In this document: positions 1-8,634 of the stretch, piece by piece | Position numbering within the stretch: the first letter of the stretch is position 1 | Layout of the letters: every line of letters begins with the position of its first letter | Assembly: GCF_018139545.1 (NCBI RefSeq) | Contig: NZ_JAGSPJ010000004.1 | Span: 310,001-374,000, forward strand | Reading direction: 5' to 3' | Origin: Affinundibacterium fentianense | GTDB lineage: Bacteria > Pseudomonadota > Gammaproteobacteria > Burkholderiales > Burkholderiaceae_D | Length of the DNA: 64,000 nucleotides | Made by a program: the position numbers and the translations under genes | The notes under the pieces: generated by a model | Told to the model about the DNA's origin: nothing | Database searches by the model: none | Seen by the model: the letters and a program-made list of their open reading frames with translations, nothing else

Positions 1-151
1 CAAAAAATGATTGCAAATAGATTATCCAAAGCTATACTAAGCCCTGTTTATCATTTCTTCAACAATTAAACCAATAAAGTTTGATTTTTGACGCAAACCC
101 GTGATCTCGATGTAATGAATGAACTCAACCTAAATCAAGCGAGACAACAGG

Positions 152-562
152 ATGTCACAAACACTTCTGCTTCCAATGACTGCACATGTCCTGCTGGCCG
201 CGCTGCTGTATGGGCTACTGACACTTGTGCGAGCACCTAAAGTTTGGGGTATTGGCGCTCGTCAAGATGGATCGAATCCTTGGGCTATGTATGAACCGAA
301 AATAAGCGCCAATTTATCCAATCAATTTGAATGGCCCTTATTCTTTCACATCGCGTGCCTCATTTTCATGATGACAACCACAAACAATCCTTATGATACT
401 GTGGTCAGTGTCTTGGCTTGGCTGTTCATCATTGGACGCATATTGCACAGCATGATTCAAATCGGGACGAACAATATTCGCCTACGCGGACTTGTTTTTA
501 CCATTAACTTTTTGGCAGTGATGGGTTTATGGGGCATGCTATTTTTCGCCCGTATGCCTTAA
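152..562 (+). CDS. MAPEG family membrane protein
   Basis: The 136-residue protein has about four hydrophobic segments and the small-membrane-protein layout of the MAPEG superfamily (membrane-associated proteins in eicosanoid and glutathione metabolism). Visible family-like features are an early basic-aromatic stretch after the first helix (RAPKVWGIGARQDG, about residues 27-40), a polar loop with N and E residues, and the GRILHSMIQIGTNNIRLR stretch near residue 95-112. Bacterial MAPEG proteins are inner-membrane proteins; many are annotated as glutathione-dependent enzymes but few have a known substrate. The ATG is preceded by a purine-rich GAGACAACAGG. The next gene starts about 47 bases after the stop in the same direction, so a small operon is possible. 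Family assignment is fairly sure, function is not. Confidence 0.8.
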   Translation: MSQTLLLPMTAHVLLAALLYGLLTLVRAPKVWGIGARQDGSNPWAMYEPKISANLSNQFEWPLFFHIACLIFMMTTTNNPYDTVVSVLAWLFIIGRILHSMIQIGTNNIRLRGLVFTINFLAVMGLWGMLFFARMP

Positions 563-609
563 ACCAAGATGGCAAATCACTTTCCATGTATTGTTTGACA
601 GGATTAGCA

Positions 610-975
610 ATGGAATTTCAAACCATCCCTATTTTACGTATTTTTGACGAAGACAAAGCCAAGGAATTTTATCTAGATTTCCTCGGTATGCAGCTGGATT
701 GGGAACATCGCTTTGAAGCGGGGATGCCGATTTACATGCAAGTATCGAATGGTGAATTCGTCTTGCACCTGAGCGAGCACTCTGGTGATTGCACTCCCGG
801 TAGCAAAATATTTGTTCGAGTCAAACATTTCGAGAAATGGTTCGAGGCGATCAACGCTCGTCCCTATAAATACAATCGACCCACTATCGAAATGGCCAGT
901 TGGGGTGATCGCACTTTCACCGTGACCGATCCGTTTTCGAATCGACTGCTGTTCAATGAAACAAAAGAAATGTGA
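610..975 (+). CDS. Glyoxalase/bleomycin-resistance (VOC) fold protein
   Basis: The reading frame is open from 529, but the VOC-like sequence starts at the ATG at 610 (MEFQTIPILRIFDEDKAKEFY), giving 121 residues, the usual size for a one-domain vicinal-oxygen-chelate protein. It shows the typical pattern: an N-terminal beta strand, the KAKEFYLDFLGM helix and strand, the central GEFVLHLSEHSGD strand with a possible metal-binding H and E, and the C-terminal FTVTDPFSNRLLFNE strand that resembles family members annotated as glyoxalase or bleomycin-resistance proteins. It probably dimerises. The substrate cannot be told. Its stop overlaps a GTG start codon of the next small gene, which suggests translational coupling. 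Confidence 0.8.
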   Translation: MEFQTIPILRIFDEDKAKEFYLDFLGMQLDWEHRFEAGMPIYMQVSNGEFVLHLSEHSGDCTPGSKIFVRVKHFEKWFEAINARPYKYNRPTIEMASWGDRTFTVTDPFSNRLLFNETKEM

Positions 976-1268
976 ATGCCATTCCGACTGAGGCCCAAAA
1001 ATTCGACCAGAGCAATCCTATGACCTTGAATAAAACTATCATTTTAATTAATCTTGGTATCGTTGGTGCTGGAGTTCTATTCTTATCCACTCTTGTTTCG
1101 ACCACGCTACCGACTCTGCTCAAATTCAGCGACTTTGAACTCGGGTGGATACGCAATATGTGCTTACTTGCGACGGTATCGACTATCCTGATTGCAGCCA
1201 GCAAAAGAACGCGAGCAGCGGAAGGAATCAAAGGCAATGAGAGCACCGCTAAGAGAACTGGACAATAG
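972..1268 (+). CDS. Small predicted membrane protein, unknown
   Basis: I do not recognise this 98-residue protein. Two hydrophobic segments are visible (about residues 23-45 and 58-75) separated by a short polar loop, followed by a basic, polar tail. The GTG at 972 overlaps the stop of the preceding VOC gene, while an ATG at 1021 (MTLNKTIILINLG) would give an 82-residue protein that starts just before the first membrane segment; either is possible. An antisense frame at 953-1246 is also open, but the sense frame has the more credible membrane-protein composition and is in line with the neighbouring genes. Confidence 0.5.
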   Translation: MNAIPTEAQKFDQSNPMTLNKTIILINLGIVGAGVLFLSTLVSTTLPTLLKFSDFELGWIRNMCLLATVSTILIAASKRTRAAEGIKGNESTAKRTGQ

Positions 1269-1332
1269 ATTAAGTCAAATTAACGACGACGCAGATATTC
1301 CTACAACACGCCACTTCACGCAATCTTGAAAA

Positions 1333-1599
1333 ATGATGAATCCATCCGACAAAACAACGACGACGAACCGCCCACTTTCGATTCGATTTATGATCGTTAG
1401 CCTCCTCGCTTGTATTTTGAGCGTCATCACGATAGCCGCTGGGGCCTTATACATTGGCCTAGAATTTGATGCCTACATGTCACATTGGTATGGCTCACAT
1501 AGCATCATCTTCCTCTGTTTTGCTGTCACCTATTTGATCGACTTTGGCGTTGCGCGTCTGCAAAAACCGCGCACTTTGCCATTGCAGACTGCGTCTTGA
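1333..1599 (+). CDS. Small predicted membrane protein, unknown
   Basis: An 88-residue protein I do not recognise. It has a polar Thr/Asn-rich N terminus, one strong hydrophobic segment (about residues 20-43, IVSLLACILSVITIAAG), and a second at about 55-75 (SIIFLCFAVTYLIDFGV). Two adjacent ATG codons at 1333 and 1336 could both serve. It follows another two-segment membrane protein and precedes a tiny predicted exported protein, all in the same direction; the three may form one transcript. No domain is recognised. Confidence 0.5.
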   Translation: MMNPSDKTTTTNRPLSIRFMIVSLLACILSVITIAAGALYIGLEFDAYMSHWYGSHSIIFLCFAVTYLIDFGVARLQKPRTLPLQTAS

Positions 1600-1610
1600 T
1601 ATTGCGTTCG

Positions 1611-1772
1611 ATGCGTTCGTCACTCATTGCACTCTGCATATTGGGTGCAATGCTGGTCGCGGCGTATTGCTTCGACTCAGATCAAGGTCGTTTCAGCGAT
1701 ACAAGAAATTTCATAGATCAATCCTTCGGCACCGCCAAAGCATCCCTTTCACACACTAACAACTTGATCTAA
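1611..1772 (+). CDS. Tiny predicted exported or membrane-anchored peptide (53 aa)
   Basis: A 53-residue frame that begins ATG at 1611, 11 bases after the stop of the preceding gene, with an in-frame TTG alternative at 1602. It opens with a short basic start and a hydrophobic core (MRSSLIALCILGAMLVAAYC), typical of a signal peptide or single membrane anchor, followed by a polar Asp/Ser/Asn-rich tail. An overlapping frame at 1544-1759 is also open but its translation is rich in Arg, Cys and His, which looks like a shadow. Real status is uncertain; the evidence is position, direction and the hydrophobic start. Confidence 0.35.
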   Translation: MRSSLIALCILGAMLVAAYCFDSDQGRFSDTRNFIDQSFGTAKASLSHTNNLI

Positions 1773-1978
1773 CAAGCAGGGCCCCAAGTAACGAGGCATA
1801 TTGCGCGCAGTAAGCTTTGCCGACGTGTATTACCACGCAAGACCAAATGGAGAAGACAAGATCGATCCTTCGTGCATTGTTTTAATCAGTGAACCAACTA
1901 AGCAAAATTACCAATACTCAAGCGTATCTGCTGCAACTAACTGCCTCTCTTGAACGACAACAGTCGAGGGCTCTTTCA

Positions 1979-2599
1979 ATGCTTTACCACTCCGCAGAAC
2001 TTTTCAATCTCTCTTGGCAGCGCGCTTGGTCGAATCTAGAATTATGCCCGCCAAAGAATACAGCTGCGAAGCTAGTCGCAGCCTACAGTCAGTCTCACAG
2101 GCATTATCATACTTGCCAACATTTACAGGAATGTTTAACGTACTTTTCGGAAGTCGTGGATCTAGTAAAGTTTCCAGGAGAAGTTGAAATCGCTTTGTGG
2201 TTTCACGATGCCGTGTACGAATTACGAGCGAATGACAATGAAAAACGCAGTGCCGATTGGGCGCTAGAAGTGCTGTCCTGCGCTGGTGCTAGCGATGAGC
2301 AATTATCGCGTGTAGGGAGTTTGATTATGGCGACCTGCCATCAAGCCGAACCAAGCGAGTCAGATCAACGGCTATTAGTGGACATTGATTTATCAATACT
2401 GGGGGCGAACCCAGCTCGATTTGCAGAGTATGATACGCAAGTTGGACTTGAATATCACTGGGTTCCAAAATGGATCTATCGCTCGAAACGCAAAGCGGTA
2501 TTAAGAAATTTTTTGGATCGACCACAAATTTATGGCACGGCGCATTTTCATGAACGCTTGGAAGCACAGGCCAGAGTCAACTTAGCAGCCTGCATTTAG
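1979..2599 (+). CDS. HD-superfamily metal-dependent phosphohydrolase (COG4339-like)
   Basis: The frame is open from a GTG at 1889, but the ATG at 1979 has a GAGGG about 9 bases upstream and gives a 206-residue protein of normal family length, so I prefer it. Metal-binding motifs of the HD fold are clear: the SHRHYHTCQH motif at about 39-48, the HD pair in WFHDAVY at about 76-77, a CHQ motif after MAT near residue 121, and a later DIDLSILG Asp. Members are predicted metal-dependent phosphohydrolases with unknown physiological substrates. No partner gene is evident. The next gene is convergent. Confidence 0.85.
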   Translation: MLYHSAELFNLSWQRAWSNLELCPPKNTAAKLVAAYSQSHRHYHTCQHLQECLTYFSEVVDLVKFPGEVEIALWFHDAVYELRANDNEKRSADWALEVLSCAGASDEQLSRVGSLIMATCHQAEPSESDQRLLVDIDLSILGANPARFAEYDTQVGLEYHWVPKWIYRSKRKAVLRNFLDRPQIYGTAHFHERLEAQARVNLAACI

Positions 2600-2630
2600 A
2601 ATTAAACCAAGGGCAATACGGCTTAGACGA

Positions 2631-3386
2631 TCATTTCTTTGATGCGTCCACTTTCCATCGCTTACTCATTTTTATCAAGGTTTTATCTTTCACCATCTCT
2701 GCAAAAGTAGTTTCAACGCGACGAATAAACCCTATTGGCGTGCTTTTACCAAACGCAAAATACAATGCCGTATCACGCGGCACTTGCACTGTTTTTTCTA
2801 GTTCCTCTGGCTTCAAATCACATGCGGCACCAAATGCTGCAATCCCATCAGGATCGAAAGGAATCAAATCAACCCGACCAGCCTTCAACTTTCGGCAGTT
2901 CGACAACATTGAAGGTGCGGTGTCCACTTTGACCCCTATTCGCGCGAAAACAGGAAGACTGGCGTTGTTCGCTTCGTCACCGACGAGATATTGGCGCACA
3001 TCGTCTAAACGCCGCACCTTGATTTCGGATCGGCGTTTTAATTTGTATAGCCATTCTTCACTGCGCGTCACTGGACCAATCCAATAATAATTTTCTTCGC
3101 GCTCGGGAATTCGGGCAACGGTGAACAACATCACCGATGATTGCATCCGTGCAGTATGCAGGGCGCGTGTCCACGGCACTAGCTCAACTTCCAAGCGCAT
3201 TCCCATGCGGCGTGCGAGATCTTCTGCGACATCGACACTTAGACCTTGTACACGCTGATCCTTGACGAAATTGTAGGGAAAATTCAAATCACTCGTCACC
3301 ACTTTGAGTACGGAATTAGACGTGGCAAACCCGAGCTGCGGCAGCAAAAACAAAAATGATAACAGTGAAATCAACAATAACTTCAA
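2631..3386 (-). CDS. Periplasmic solute-binding protein, family 3 (amino-acid type)
   Basis: A 251-residue protein with an N-terminal signal peptide (basic start then LLISLLSFLFLLPQLGFA, cleavage near residue 21). The mature part follows the SBP_bac_3 pattern: an opening LKVVTSDLNFPYNF strand, then VQGLSVDVAEDLARRMGM, the MR/ME-rich strand ELVPWTRALHTARM, and a later R-LDD-VRQYLVG hinge region. Such proteins bind amino acids or other small polar ligands for ABC importers, but many orphan copies in betaproteobacteria have no transporter partner. There are no permease or ATPase genes next to it, so it is an orphan here. Confidence 0.85.
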   Translation of the reverse strand: MKLLLISLLSFLFLLPQLGFATSNSVLKVVTSDLNFPYNFVKDQRVQGLSVDVAEDLARRMGMRLEVELVPWTRALHTARMQSSVMLFTVARIPEREENYYWIGPVTRSEEWLYKLKRRSEIKVRRLDDVRQYLVGDEANNASLPVFARIGVKVDTAPSMLSNCRKLKAGRVDLIPFDPDGIAAFGAACDLKPEELEKTVQVPRDTALYFAFGKSTPIGFIRRVETTFAEMVKDKTLIKMSKRWKVDASKK

Positions 3387-3785
3387 TAGATGTACTCCGG
3401 CTCATTCGAAGATTTTGCCCATCAAGGCATAGCTTGCGCTTGATACCACGCTATCCATCCATTGTATCGGCAAATACTCAACACCGCTTTCAGTGGATTC
3501 AACTCGGATTGCGACGCCCTCCACGTCGGTCAATCCGGCACAGATGAATACGGAGAAAACAGATCCAAATCGCAATCGGATACGCGCCTCATCACTAGCG
3601 GGTGATAGGGAGTCCCTGTATCGTGCTTGAAATAGTTTAATGCCTTAAGTACTACTCAGCAATCTCATCCGCAAGTTAGCCTTGGCGGAGCGAGATCAAG
3701 AACAAGCAATCGATGGAGCGATTGCTTGCACCGCATAGGAGAAAATGCAGTGATTTCGCCTCATTCTTGGCTCACTATTTACACA
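3387..3785. other. Intergenic region of about 400 bases
   Basis: No convincing gene. Open frames here are short and lack ribosome binding sites. The only clear structure is a perfect 10-bp inverted repeat at 3703-3728, described separately. The part next to 3386 should hold the promoter of the minus-strand solute-binding protein gene. Confidence 0.5.
3703..3728 (-). terminator. Hairpin downstream of the GH20 gene, probable terminator
   Basis: A perfect 10-bp inverted repeat (CAAGCAATCG / CGATTGCTTG) with a six-base loop lies 58 bases past the stop of the minus-strand GH20 gene. The following minus-strand bases are only moderately T-rich, so termination may be weak. Confidence 0.5.
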
Positions 3786-5657
3786 CTATGGGCTATTTTG
3801 CGGAGTGGCAGATGTAGGAACCCTAGCTTGTTGTATCGCACTGCGCCGACCATCCGGTAACACCGTCAAGACTTTTACGGTAACTGGTTTTGATGCATCA
3901 ACACGGAATCGTAAAGTTAACGCAGTCAATGCAGTCTTTTCGTCAGGGATGCTGCCATCAAGGCTGACATATAAGCGGCTATGCTGAACAGGGGAACGCA
4001 ATTGAATCTTTGCATGTTGTCCCATCCACTGCACCTGATCTAATCCATATGGACGCGGGATCCGATACCGAATTTTGTGCGAACTTAAGCGTGGATAGTG
4101 TGCCTCTAGACGAGCCTCGAATTGGGCGAAGTCGCGTTGCGCTTGTTCACTCCATGCCACCTCAGCCATCGCCAGCAAGCGCGGAAAGACCATGTATTCG
4201 ACTTTCTCTTCAGTGGGTAAATATTCGGTCCAAACATTCGCTTGCACGCCGCGAATCAGGCGCTGTTGCGATACGCTCAGTACACTCGGCACAGGGTTAT
4301 AGGAATAGACCTTTTGAATGGGTATGTCGCCGCCAAGTTGCCATAATTCTTGCTCTTTGGGTCCCTGACCCGCATCGAAGTAGCACCATGCTGTTGGCGT
4401 CATAATAACCTCATGCCCTTCCTTTGCTGCGGCGATCCCACCCGCTTCACCGCGCCAAGACATCACGGTCGCATTCGGTGCTAAACCACCTTCCAAAATT
4501 TCATCCCAACCTATCATACGCTTGCCTTTGCTATGAATAAATTGGCCCACTCGCCGAATAAAATAACTTTGCAATTCTTCTTCACTGGCTAGCCCTTCTC
4601 GCTGCATTACAGCTTGCGCGATAGAACTCGCCTTCCAACGCGTCTTCGGTGCTTCATCTCCGCCAATGTGTATGTATTGACTAGGAAATAAATCCATCAC
4701 TTCCCCTAGCACATTGTTCAAAAATTCAAATGTCTTTTCGCTAGGACAAAGTATGTCGTCGATCACGCCCCAAACCGTGCCGACTTCAAAGGGACCCGGC
4801 GTGCAGGCTAATTCCGGATAAGCCGCTAACGCAGCCAATGAGTGACCTGGCAATTCAATTTCGGGCACCACCTCGATATGTTTCGTCTGGGCGTAAGCAA
4901 CGATATCTTTAATTTGCTCTTGCGTATAAAAGCCACCGTAGGCTTTACCATCACCGATATACGGATCGAAATTGCGCTCTTTCATCGTCTCTTTGCGAAA
5001 TGCGCCAACTTCGGTCAACTTTGGATACTTCTTAATCTCGATGCGCCAGCCCTGATCTTCCGTCAGATGCCAATGAAAGGTATTCATCTTATAGATCGCC
5101 ATTTGATCAAGTAGCGACTTAATAAACTCCACACTAAACATGTGACGGCCTACATCCAAATGTAAGCCGCGCCAAGCGAAGCGCGGTTGATCTTGCATAG
5201 TCATAGCGGGCAAACGCAATGTGTTTGACGCTTTGAGCGGCAGCATCTGCAACAAGCTTTGGATGGCATAGAACTGGCCAGCAGTACTGCCTTGAATCGA
5301 AATTCGACCACGCTGTATGATGAGCTGATAGGCTTCCTTTTGTTCCGCTCCCGTCGAAGTTGCCCGCTCTATACTGGAAAAAAGAATGACATTTTTCTGG
5401 TTGACTTGTGGATGGCCAGACACGACCTGCAGTTGCCTCCCTTGCGTTTGCATCAAAGCTTGTTGCAGAAGTTTTGCATTGCTCAGGCTGGCAGCGTCGC
5501 TCGCATAAATCGCCGTATCTTGATGGAAAGTAAAATACCCTTTCTCAATTTTCAGCGATTTCGGTAAGGGAATAATCGATACTTGTGATGAGAGTTCTGC
5601 AGACGCGGAAACCGCTGTCAAGACTAGGCTTACTCCGATTAAAATCTTTTGCCACAT
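3786..5657 (-). CDS. Beta-N-acetylhexosaminidase, GH20
   Basis: An enzyme that releases terminal beta-N-acetylhexosamine (GlcNAc) from oligosaccharides such as chitin fragments. The start chosen is the ATG at 5657, which has GGGAGAAATTAGC just upstream; 623 residues. A signal peptide covers about 20 residues, followed by a GH20b-like N-terminal domain (to about 155) and the GH20 barrel starting at WRGLHLDVGRHMF. The catalytic Asp-Glu pair is in HIGGDEAPKTRW (about D334, E335) and WHLTEDQGWR is also conserved. It is probably periplasmic. It is the last gene of a minus-strand series GH3-MFS-GH1-GH20 that begins near the LacI-type operator at 11633, so it probably shares beta-glucan control, linking chitin-like and glucan substrates. 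Confidence 0.95.
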   Translation of the reverse strand: MWQKILIGVSLVLTAVSASAELSSQVSIIPLPKSLKIEKGYFTFHQDTAIYASDAASLSNAKLLQQALMQTQGRQLQVVSGHPQVNQKNVILFSSIERATSTGAEQKEAYQLIIQRGRISIQGSTAGQFYAIQSLLQMLPLKASNTLRLPAMTMQDQPRFAWRGLHLDVGRHMFSVEFIKSLLDQMAIYKMNTFHWHLTEDQGWRIEIKKYPKLTEVGAFRKETMKERNFDPYIGDGKAYGGFYTQEQIKDIVAYAQTKHIEVVPEIELPGHSLAALAAYPELACTPGPFEVGTVWGVIDDILCPSEKTFEFLNNVLGEVMDLFPSQYIHIGGDEAPKTRWKASSIAQAVMQREGLASEEELQSYFIRRVGQFIHSKGKRMIGWDEILEGGLAPNATVMSWRGEAGGIAAAKEGHEVIMTPTAWCYFDAGQGPKEQELWQLGGDIPIQKVYSYNPVPSVLSVSQQRLIRGVQANVWTEYLPTEEKVEYMVFPRLLAMAEVAWSEQAQRDFAQFEARLEAHYPRLSSHKIRYRIPRPYGLDQVQWMGQHAKIQLRSPVQHSRLYVSLDGSIPDEKTALTALTLRFRVDASKPVTVKVLTVLPDGRRSAIQQARVPTSATPQNSP

Positions 5658-5718
5658 GCTAATTTCTCCCATCGCCTAGGTTTGATTTGCTTCTGATTTG
5701 TCTCTAATTTGCCCCTGT

Positions 5719-7068
5719 CTACCTACGTCTAGTTTTAAATTTTTGTACAAAACTCTTAAACCAAATCGCACTGTCTTTCCAGATTCTTCGTTGGCTAACA
5801 TAATCCACATAGATCAAACCAAAACGGCGTAAGTAGCCTGAATTCCACTCGAAATTATCGAGCAAACTCCAATAGAAAAATCCTTGAATATTGACGCCTG
5901 CGGCAATTGCTTTTGCGACTTCTTGAAAATGGCGTTGCATATAATCGATACGAGCTGCATCATGAATTTGCTCGCCGACCAATTGATCCGCAACAGCCAT
6001 GCCATTTTCCGTAATATAAATTGGCGGCAAACCGAGATCTTTGTATTCTTGGTGAATGCCGATCAGCAAGCGACTCAGTCCTTCGGGATAAATCTCCCAT
6101 CCCATGTCGGTCAAACCTAAGGTCGCCGCCGGAATGCGTGGCGGGGTTTCGGTACTAATGTAGGCACGAAAGTAGTAATTCACCCCCAAGAAATCCAAAG
6201 GCTGTTGAATCACTTGCATATCCTCAGGTTCAACTAAAAATCGACTCCGATCGATCTTTGCAAGTGCAAGTTCAGGATAATGTCCACGAAAAATCGGATC
6301 CATAAACCATTGTACGGAACGTGCGTACTCCCAAGCGGCTGCGGCACAATCGGCTTCACTATCAGTCGCAGGATCAGCGGTCCATTGATTCAAAACAATC
6401 CCTAATTGGGCACTGATATTTTGAGCACGCATCGCCTGTATCGCCAATCCATGTGAAAGCAAAAGATGATGCGAAACCTGCAGTGCAGCGACTTCATCCT
6501 GCATGCCTGGCGCAAACTGACCCGTTCCATGTCCCAAGTTCGCAGTACACCAAGGCTCATTATGCGTAGCGATACTCGCGAGTTGATTACCAAATCGCGC
6601 AGCCATTTCCTGCGCATAGCGTGCGAAGTGCTGCGCTGTTTGGCGGTTTAGCCACCCGCCTTGTTCTTGCAGGGCTTGCGGTAAATCCCAGTGATACAAA
6701 GTCATATGCGCGCGAATATTTTTCTGCGCAAGCGCTTGGATCAAACGAGCATAGAATTCCATTCCTTCTTCATTCCATGCGCCACTACCATCTGGCTGCA
6801 CGCGTGACCAAGAAACCGAAAAGCGGTAGGCATCAAGACCGAGATTCGCGATATGCTCAACGTCTTCGGCGTAGCGATGATAATGGTCGCATGCGACGTC
6901 ACCATTGCTATGATCCAAAATTTTGCCAGGTGTATGGCTAAAGGTATCCCAAATAGAAGGAGCCCGCCCTCCCTCGGTTGCTGCGCCTTCAATCTGATAA
7001 GCACTCGTCGCCACACCCCATACGAATTGAGGTGGAAATTGCTGGGCTAAGGCGGTTTGTTCTGGCAT
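5719..7068 (-). CDS. Beta-glucosidase, GH1 (first copy)
   Basis: A retaining beta-glucosidase of 449 residues, normal for GH1. The N terminus FPPQFVWGVATSAYQIEG is the family signature and no signal peptide is present, so it acts in the cytoplasm. The acid/base Glu is E171 in THNEPW and the nucleophile is E354 in YITENG. AAGGA stands about 8 bases before the ATG. It splits beta-linked glucose disaccharides or short oligosaccharides delivered by the carriers of this region. It lies between the MFS carrier and GH20 in the same direction, with under 100 bases on either side, so it is likely in their transcript. A second GH1 at 11947-13326 has the same motifs but is only moderately similar, which suggests different linkage or chain-length preference. 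Confidence 0.95.
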   Translation of the reverse strand: MPEQTALAQQFPPQFVWGVATSAYQIEGAATEGGRAPSIWDTFSHTPGKILDHSNGDVACDHYHRYAEDVEHIANLGLDAYRFSVSWSRVQPDGSGAWNEEGMEFYARLIQALAQKNIRAHMTLYHWDLPQALQEQGGWLNRQTAQHFARYAQEMAARFGNQLASIATHNEPWCTANLGHGTGQFAPGMQDEVAALQVSHHLLLSHGLAIQAMRAQNISAQLGIVLNQWTADPATDSEADCAAAAWEYARSVQWFMDPIFRGHYPELALAKIDRSRFLVEPEDMQVIQQPLDFLGVNYYFRAYISTETPPRIPAATLGLTDMGWEIYPEGLSRLLIGIHQEYKDLGLPPIYITENGMAVADQLVGEQIHDAARIDYMQRHFQEVAKAIAAGVNIQGFFYWSLLDNFEWNSGYLRRFGLIYVDYVSQRRIWKDSAIWFKSFVQKFKTRRR

Positions 7069-7164
7069 GGATCATTCCTTATAGTACTGTATTGCGATTC
7101 TTCCTAGAGGTGTCACACAAAGCTTTAGTGCGACGACCTGCAAAGAACCAATAGCGATCAAATT

Positions 7165-8481
7165 TTAAGTCGATGATTTGTCGTACATACCTGCATATTT
7201 CAGGCCAAAATAAGCGATGAATACATAGCATGCTGCGGGGACAAAAAATGACCACTGCAATCCTATCTGGTCAGCCAAGAAACCTTGAATGAATGGCACA
7301 ATCGCGCCACCGACGATGGCCATACAGAGGACGCCGGAGCCTTGACCAGTTAGTGCACCAAGGTCCTTCAAAGCCATACTAAAAATCGTTGGAAACATAA
7401 TCGAGTTACACAGTCCGACCGCAATAATTGCCCACATTGCGAGGCTGCCGCTACCCAAAATTGCTGTCAAAATCAATGCGATCGAACACGCTGCGTTAAA
7501 GGCCAATGCTTTTCCAGGACTCACTTGACGCATCACGACAAACCCAATAAATCGTCCTACCATCGCACCACCCCAGTAGTAACTCACATATTGCGCCGCA
7601 TCCGCAGCACTCAGCGCAGCAACGTTCGGCTCACCCATGAAATTGATCAGAAAACTACCAATACTCACTTCGCCACCAACATACAAAAAGATCCCGATCG
7701 CCCCGAGCACGAGGTGACGATGTGCAAAGACCGAATTCCTCTCTGCGGTGGATTGTGGTGTCAACACCGTTTCTTCTTGATGCGCAATTTGCGGTAGACG
7801 TGCCAACGCAAATAAACCGGCCAGACCCAAAAGTGCCGCGGCGAGCGCCAAATAGGGTCCTTGCACAGCTGCAGCTTCTTGCGCCTTGTGGGCGACTTGC
7901 TGGGCCACTGGTAAGGCATCAAACTGCGCTGCCGTCATCACCGTGGTGGATAGAATCAATAAGCCGCCGATTGCGGGAGCAACGGTGGTTCCCAAAGAAT
8001 TAAAGGCTTGTGTTAAGGTCAAACGACTGGAGGCAGTCTTTGGGTCACCCAACACTGTCACATACGGATTTGCTGCGACCTGCAAAATAGTGATCCCAGC
8101 GGCAAGAACAAAAAATGCCAACAAGAATAGACCGTAACCCCTAGTCGCTGCAGGATAGAACAAGGCGCAACCGCATGCAGCAATCACCAAACCTGCGACG
8201 GCTCCGCGTTGATAACCTATCCGCTTAATCAATATTCCTGCTGGCCACGAAACGATAAAGTAAGCACCAAAAAAGCAAAATTGCACTAGCATGGCTTGCA
8301 CATACGTGAGGGTATACACGGCTTTCAGATGAGGAATCAAGACGTCATTTAAGGATGTCAGCAAACCCCACATAAAAAATAGTATCGTCACGATGACTAA
8401 TGCGGACGTGTGATTTCCTGTTGTACTTGGAAATGCCCCCGTGTCCTGCTTGGACATTGCGCTACCGATTTGACTTGCCAT
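7165..8481 (-). CDS. MFS sugar transporter, FucP/glucose-galactose type
   Basis: A 12-helix major-facilitator carrier of 438 residues. The start at 8481 is preferred over the frame opening at 8517 because GGAGACACAAT precedes it. The N-terminal [19 protein letters not shown] is the hallmark of FucP-like proton symporters, and the [16 protein letters not shown] stretch near residue 140 is typical of the glucose/galactose subgroup. These import hexoses or short glucosides through the inner membrane. The gene sits between GH3 (periplasmic) and GH1 (cytoplasmic), so glucose or glucosyl disaccharides released by GH3 are the likely cargo. It adds a second inner-membrane route beside the ABC importer at 17.8-22.0 kb. 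Confidence 0.92.
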   Translation of the reverse strand: MASQIGSAMSKQDTGAFPSTTGNHTSALVIVTILFFMWGLLTSLNDVLIPHLKAVYTLTYVQAMLVQFCFFGAYFIVSWPAGILIKRIGYQRGAVAGLVIAACGCALFYPAATRGYGLFLLAFFVLAAGITILQVAANPYVTVLGDPKTASSRLTLTQAFNSLGTTVAPAIGGLLILSTTVMTAAQFDALPVAQQVAHKAQEAAAVQGPYLALAAALLGLAGLFALARLPQIAHQEETVLTPQSTAERNSVFAHRHLVLGAIGIFLYVGGEVSIGSFLINFMGEPNVAALSAADAAQYVSYYWGGAMVGRFIGFVVMRQVSPGKALAFNAACSIALILTAILGSGSLAMWAIIAVGLCNSIMFPTIFSMALKDLGALTGQGSGVLCMAIVGGAIVPFIQGFLADQIGLQWSFFVPAACYVFIAYFGLKYAGMYDKSST

Positions 8482-8602
8482 ATTGTGTCTCCTGAAATTC
8501 TTATTCTTACTTGCCAACGTTGTACGTTCTCACGAGTGCCAACTTGACTGTGCACAACTGCCGTTGATTTTGTAGTTGTACTGCGCCAAAAAGGCTTGCA
8601 TT

Positions 8603-8624
8603 AGGTCGGCCAGTCGGCCGACCT
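8603..8624 (-). terminator. Strong hairpin between GH3 and MFS genes
   Basis: A perfect 9-bp G+C-rich inverted repeat (AGGTCGGCC / GGCCGACCT, loop AGTC) starts 11 bases after the GH3 stop. On the minus strand a CCTTTTTGG follows about 10 bases later. It may act as a partial terminator that lowers MFS-GH1-GH20 transcription relative to GH3, or as an mRNA 3-prime protector. Confidence 0.5.
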
Positions 8625-8634
8625 CCCTAGCGAC

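Noticed and set aside
953..1246. 97-codon minus-strand frame opposite the small membrane protein
   Set aside because: Antisense to the plus-strand gene that continues the operon; no independent support.
1544..1759. 71-codon plus-strand frame overlapping two small genes
   Set aside because: Product rich in Arg, Cys and His, no hydrophobic or domain pattern, and it overlaps the more credible frame at 1611.
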